Below are positions 5,770 through 7,398 of a stretch of DNA of 7,398 nucleotides, in pieces (the stretch's first letter is position 1; each line of letters begins with the position of its first letter). The notes under the pieces were generated by a model. That model saw nothing but the letters and a program-made list of their open reading frames with translations, ran no database searches and was not told where the DNA came from. The DNA lies in assembly GCA_005883885.1 (NCBI GenBank), contig VAYF01000207.1, positions 1-7,398 of the forward strand, written 5' to 3'. The position numbers and the translations under genes are program-made. Origin of the DNA: Actinomycetota bacterium (GTDB lineage Bacteria; Actinomycetota; UBA4738; HRBIN12).

Positions 5770-6632
5770 CGCGTATGCCTCGGGAGCAGACCGCCCGTGC
5801 GCATGCCCGTGCGGAGCACGACGACCACGACGGCGAACAGGGCGAACATCACGAACGCCGTCGCCGCGCCGAGGGGATAGTTCAGGGTCGTGCCGAGCTG
5901 GTCGGCGATCAGCGTGCCGAACGTCGCGCTGGAGCCGATACCACCGAGGAAGACCGGCGTGATGTAATCCCCCGCCGAGAGGAAGAACACGAAGAGCGTG
6001 GCCCCGAACAGTGCGTTACCCGCCAGCGGGAGCGTGATCCGTCGCAGCGTCGTCCAGGCGGACGCACCCAGGTCGCGCGAAGCCGATTCGAGCCCGGACG
6101 GGATCGAGGAGAGGCTCGAGAAGATCACGAGCGTCGTGAGCGGCAGGAAGAAGTTCACCTCGGCGATCACGACCGCGATCCGGGAGAACAAGAGGAACCC
6201 GACGGGAGCGTTCGTCACGTGGGCTGCCTGCAGCAGCGAGTTGATGATCCCGCTCTCCCCTGAGAGCGTCCGCCACGAGTAGACGACCGCGAGGTAGCTC
6301 CCCATGAACGCGATCACGATCGCGATCAACAGGAACCGGCGCGACCGCCGCGCGCGGAAGGCGAGGAAGTACGCGAGGACGAACCCGCCGATCACCGAGA
6401 ACAGCGCTGTCGGCGCCGCGATCAGGAACGTGTTGACCGCGTAGGTCCGGTAGAGGGGGGTCGTGACGACCGCTCGATAGTTGTCCCAGGTGAATCCCGG
6501 GACGAGCTCCAGCAACGACAGGTGGAAGAACGAGAAGGCGAACAGCATCGCCGCCGGGACCACGACCCCGAACGTGAGGAGTGCTCCGAACGGGGTCAGC
6601 AGCAACGCGGCGAGGCGCCGGGAGACCCCCAC
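5766..6632 (-). CDS. ABC importer inner-membrane permease, PotB type
   Basis: This is a 288-residue permease, the partner of the PotC-type protein. I place the start at GTG 6632: no ATG fits, a GAGG motif lies nine bases upstream, and the product then begins directly before the first membrane segment. Hydrophobic segments lie near 10-36, 69-92, 100-120, 143-172, 204-220 and 258-274. The periplasmic loop 'FTWDNYRAVVTTPLYRTY' (47-64) is typical of PotB/PotH proteins. The EAA loop is 'ESASRDLGASAWTTLRRITL' (182-201). The gene begins 14 bases after the binding-protein stop codon, and a small hairpin occupies that gap and overlaps the likely ribosome binding site. Its stop overlaps the next permease start (ATGA). 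Confidence 0.92.
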   Translation of the reverse strand: MGVSRRLAALLLTPFGALLTFGVVVPAAMLFAFSFFHLSLLELVPGFTWDNYRAVVTTPLYRTYAVNTFLIAAPTALFSVIGGFVLAYFLAFRARRSRRFLLIAIVIAFMGSYLAVVYSWRTLSGESGIINSLLQAAHVTNAPVGFLLFSRIAVVIAEVNFFLPLTTLVIFSSLSSIPSGLESASRDLGASAWTTLRRITLPLAGNALFGATLFVFFLSAGDYITPVFLGGIGSSATFGTLIADQLGTTLNYPLGAATAFVMFALFAVVVVVLRTGMRTGGLLPRHTR

Positions 6633-6639
6633 GTCGGGT

Positions 6640-6656
6640 GGCCTCGTTAAGAGGCC
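6640..6656 (-). promoter_or_regulatory. Intercistronic hairpin between binding-protein and permease genes
   Basis: GGCCTC (6640-6645) and GAGGCC (6651-6656) are perfect complements around a 5-base loop that contains the binding-protein stop codon. On the mRNA the 3' arm contains the GAGG that would serve the GTG start at 6632. Such stems after the binding-protein gene are common in importer operons, where they keep permease output below binding-protein output. The structure is seen; the role is inferred. Confidence 0.5.
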
Positions 6657-7398
6657 TTGACCTCCTCCCACAGCTGTACGACCTGGTCGTACGTCGCTCG
6701 GTCGCCCTCGGGCTCGCGCGGGAATCCACGGTTGAACGTCAGCACGTTCGAGAGATAGTTGTTGATGTCGTTGAACGGGTAGAGGTCCGTGACGGCCTTG
6801 TCGAGCATCGGGATCGCTGCGGCGACGCCCGGACCCTGCAGGAAGCTGTTGTTGGCCTTCGCGTTCTGCGTCGGGTCGAGGACGTGGTTGATCCAGGCGA
6901 GCGCGTTCTGCGGGTCCGGCGCAGTCGGCGGGATGAACGCCGAGTCCGCCCACCCGATCGCGCCTTCGGATGGCACGACCGTCTTGGTCGACACGCCCTT
7001 CGCCGCGGTCTCTGCGTCCATGAACGTGAGCCCGACGACCATGTAGTCGACATCACCGGAGACCAGCAGCGAGATCTGGTCGCCGATGCTCGGCGCGAGC
7101 GCGCGGATCTGTCCGCGGAGCTGCACGAGGTAGTCCTTCACCTCGACGTTCAGCTGCGCCGTCGTGAGCGTGTCGGGGTCGATCCCCACCGCGAGCGACC
7201 CGAGCGCGACGTTGTTGAGGGCGCCGTCGACCGTGGAGACGCGACCCTTGTACTTCGGGTCGAGGATGTCGTGCCAACTCTTCGGCGCGGGTACGCGATC
7301 GGTCCGGTAGGTGAGCCCTGAGAACCCCCACGTCCACGGGGCCGCGTTGTAGGTCCCGTCGGCGTTCTTCCACGGGTCGACCTGGAAGGCCGGCATCA
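6647..7398 (-). CDS. ABC importer substrate-binding protein, PotD/PotF-like, 5' end outside window
   Basis: About 250 C-terminal residues are present, ending in TAA at 6649-6647; the frame is open past 7398, so the signal peptide and first lobe are missing and the methionine at 7396 is not the true start. Family landmarks are 'APWTWGFSGLTYRTDRV', then 'SWHDILDPKYKGRVSTVD' (the hinge/second-lobe region) and 'GWADSAFIPPTA' followed by 'ALAWINHVLDP', matching the PotD layout closely. Compared from memory with E. coli PotD, the W and D of 'WADS' (codons at 6950-6952 and 6944-6946) match Trp255/Asp257, which contact the polyamine, whereas the position of Glu171 appears to be leucine (7217-7219). 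The protein would act outside the membrane, delivering a small, probably cationic, solute to the two permeases encoded downstream. The exact ligand is unknown. Confidence 0.92.
   Translation of the reverse strand, partial: MPAFQVDPWKNADGTYNAAPWTWGFSGLTYRTDRVPAPKSWHDILDPKYKGRVSTVDGALNNVALGSLAVGIDPDTLTTAQLNVEVKDYLVQLRGQIRALAPSIGDQISLLVSGDVDYMVVGLTFMDAETAAKGVSTKTVVPSEGAIGWADSAFIPPTAPDPQNALAWINHVLDPTQNAKANNSFLQGPGVAAAIPMLDKAVTDLYPFNDINNYLSNVLTFNRGFPREPEGDRATYDQVVQLWEEVKAS

Noticed and set aside
6249..6264. Inverted repeat GCTCTC / GAGAGC with a 4-base loop
   Set aside because: It lies inside the PotB-type permease coding sequence and is explained by the codons there; six-base stems are frequent in GC-rich DNA.
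6633..6953. N-terminal extension of the PotB-type permease frame to 395 residues
   Set aside because: It overlaps the end of the binding-protein gene and is hydrophilic and unlike any permease; the GTG at 6632 fits the family length.
7394..7396. ATG at the window edge as the start of the binding-protein gene
   Set aside because: The frame stays open beyond it and the protein would lack its signal peptide and entire first lobe, so it is an internal methionine.

Overview
The window is GC-rich, densely coding bacterial DNA in which every supported gene lies on the minus strand. The high GC, the GTG and TTG starts, and promoters of the TTGACn / TAnnnT type fit an uncultured Actinomycetota or a similar high-GC lineage such as Chloroflexota. 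There is no rRNA or marker gene, so the taxonomic guess is weak. I see no mobile element, tRNA or CRISPR array.

Read in the direction of transcription (high to low coordinates), the window has three transcription blocks. Block 1 (7398 to 3932) is a four-gene ABC importer operon of the polyamine/PotABCD type: a substrate-binding protein (5' end outside the window), a PotB-type permease starting at GTG, a PotC-type permease and an ATPase. The last three genes are joined by 4-base ATGA overlaps. The block ends in a large nested palindrome spanning the ATPase stop codon. Block 2 (3827 to 2331) is a single gene for a secreted, Asp-box beta-propeller (sialidase-superfamily) protein, with its own recognisable promoter and a hairpin at its stop codon. 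Block 3 (2215 to beyond 1) is a two-gene operon: a beta-hydroxyacid dehydrogenase of the 3-hydroxyisobutyrate dehydrogenase family and an M24 (creatinase/aminopeptidase P) family protein, overlapping by one base (TGATG). Upstream of it lies a TTGACA promoter with a LacI-type operator, TGCAAACGATTGCA, at the expected start of transcription.

Three observations stand out. (1) The ABC ATPase has Walker A, Q-loop, D-loop and H-loop but jumps from 'RYP' straight to 'EPLSALD'. About 27 residues holding the LSGGQ signature and the Walker B aspartate are missing, in frame. (2) The M24 protein has cysteine where the second metal-binding aspartate should be; the other four ligand positions are conserved. 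(3) The dehydrogenase/M24 operon carries a clear LacI-type operator although no LacI-family regulator gene lies in the window. A catabolic pathway fed by the importer is possible, but the sequence does not establish it. I did not find a new system that I could defend; the ATPase deletion is the most unusual feature.
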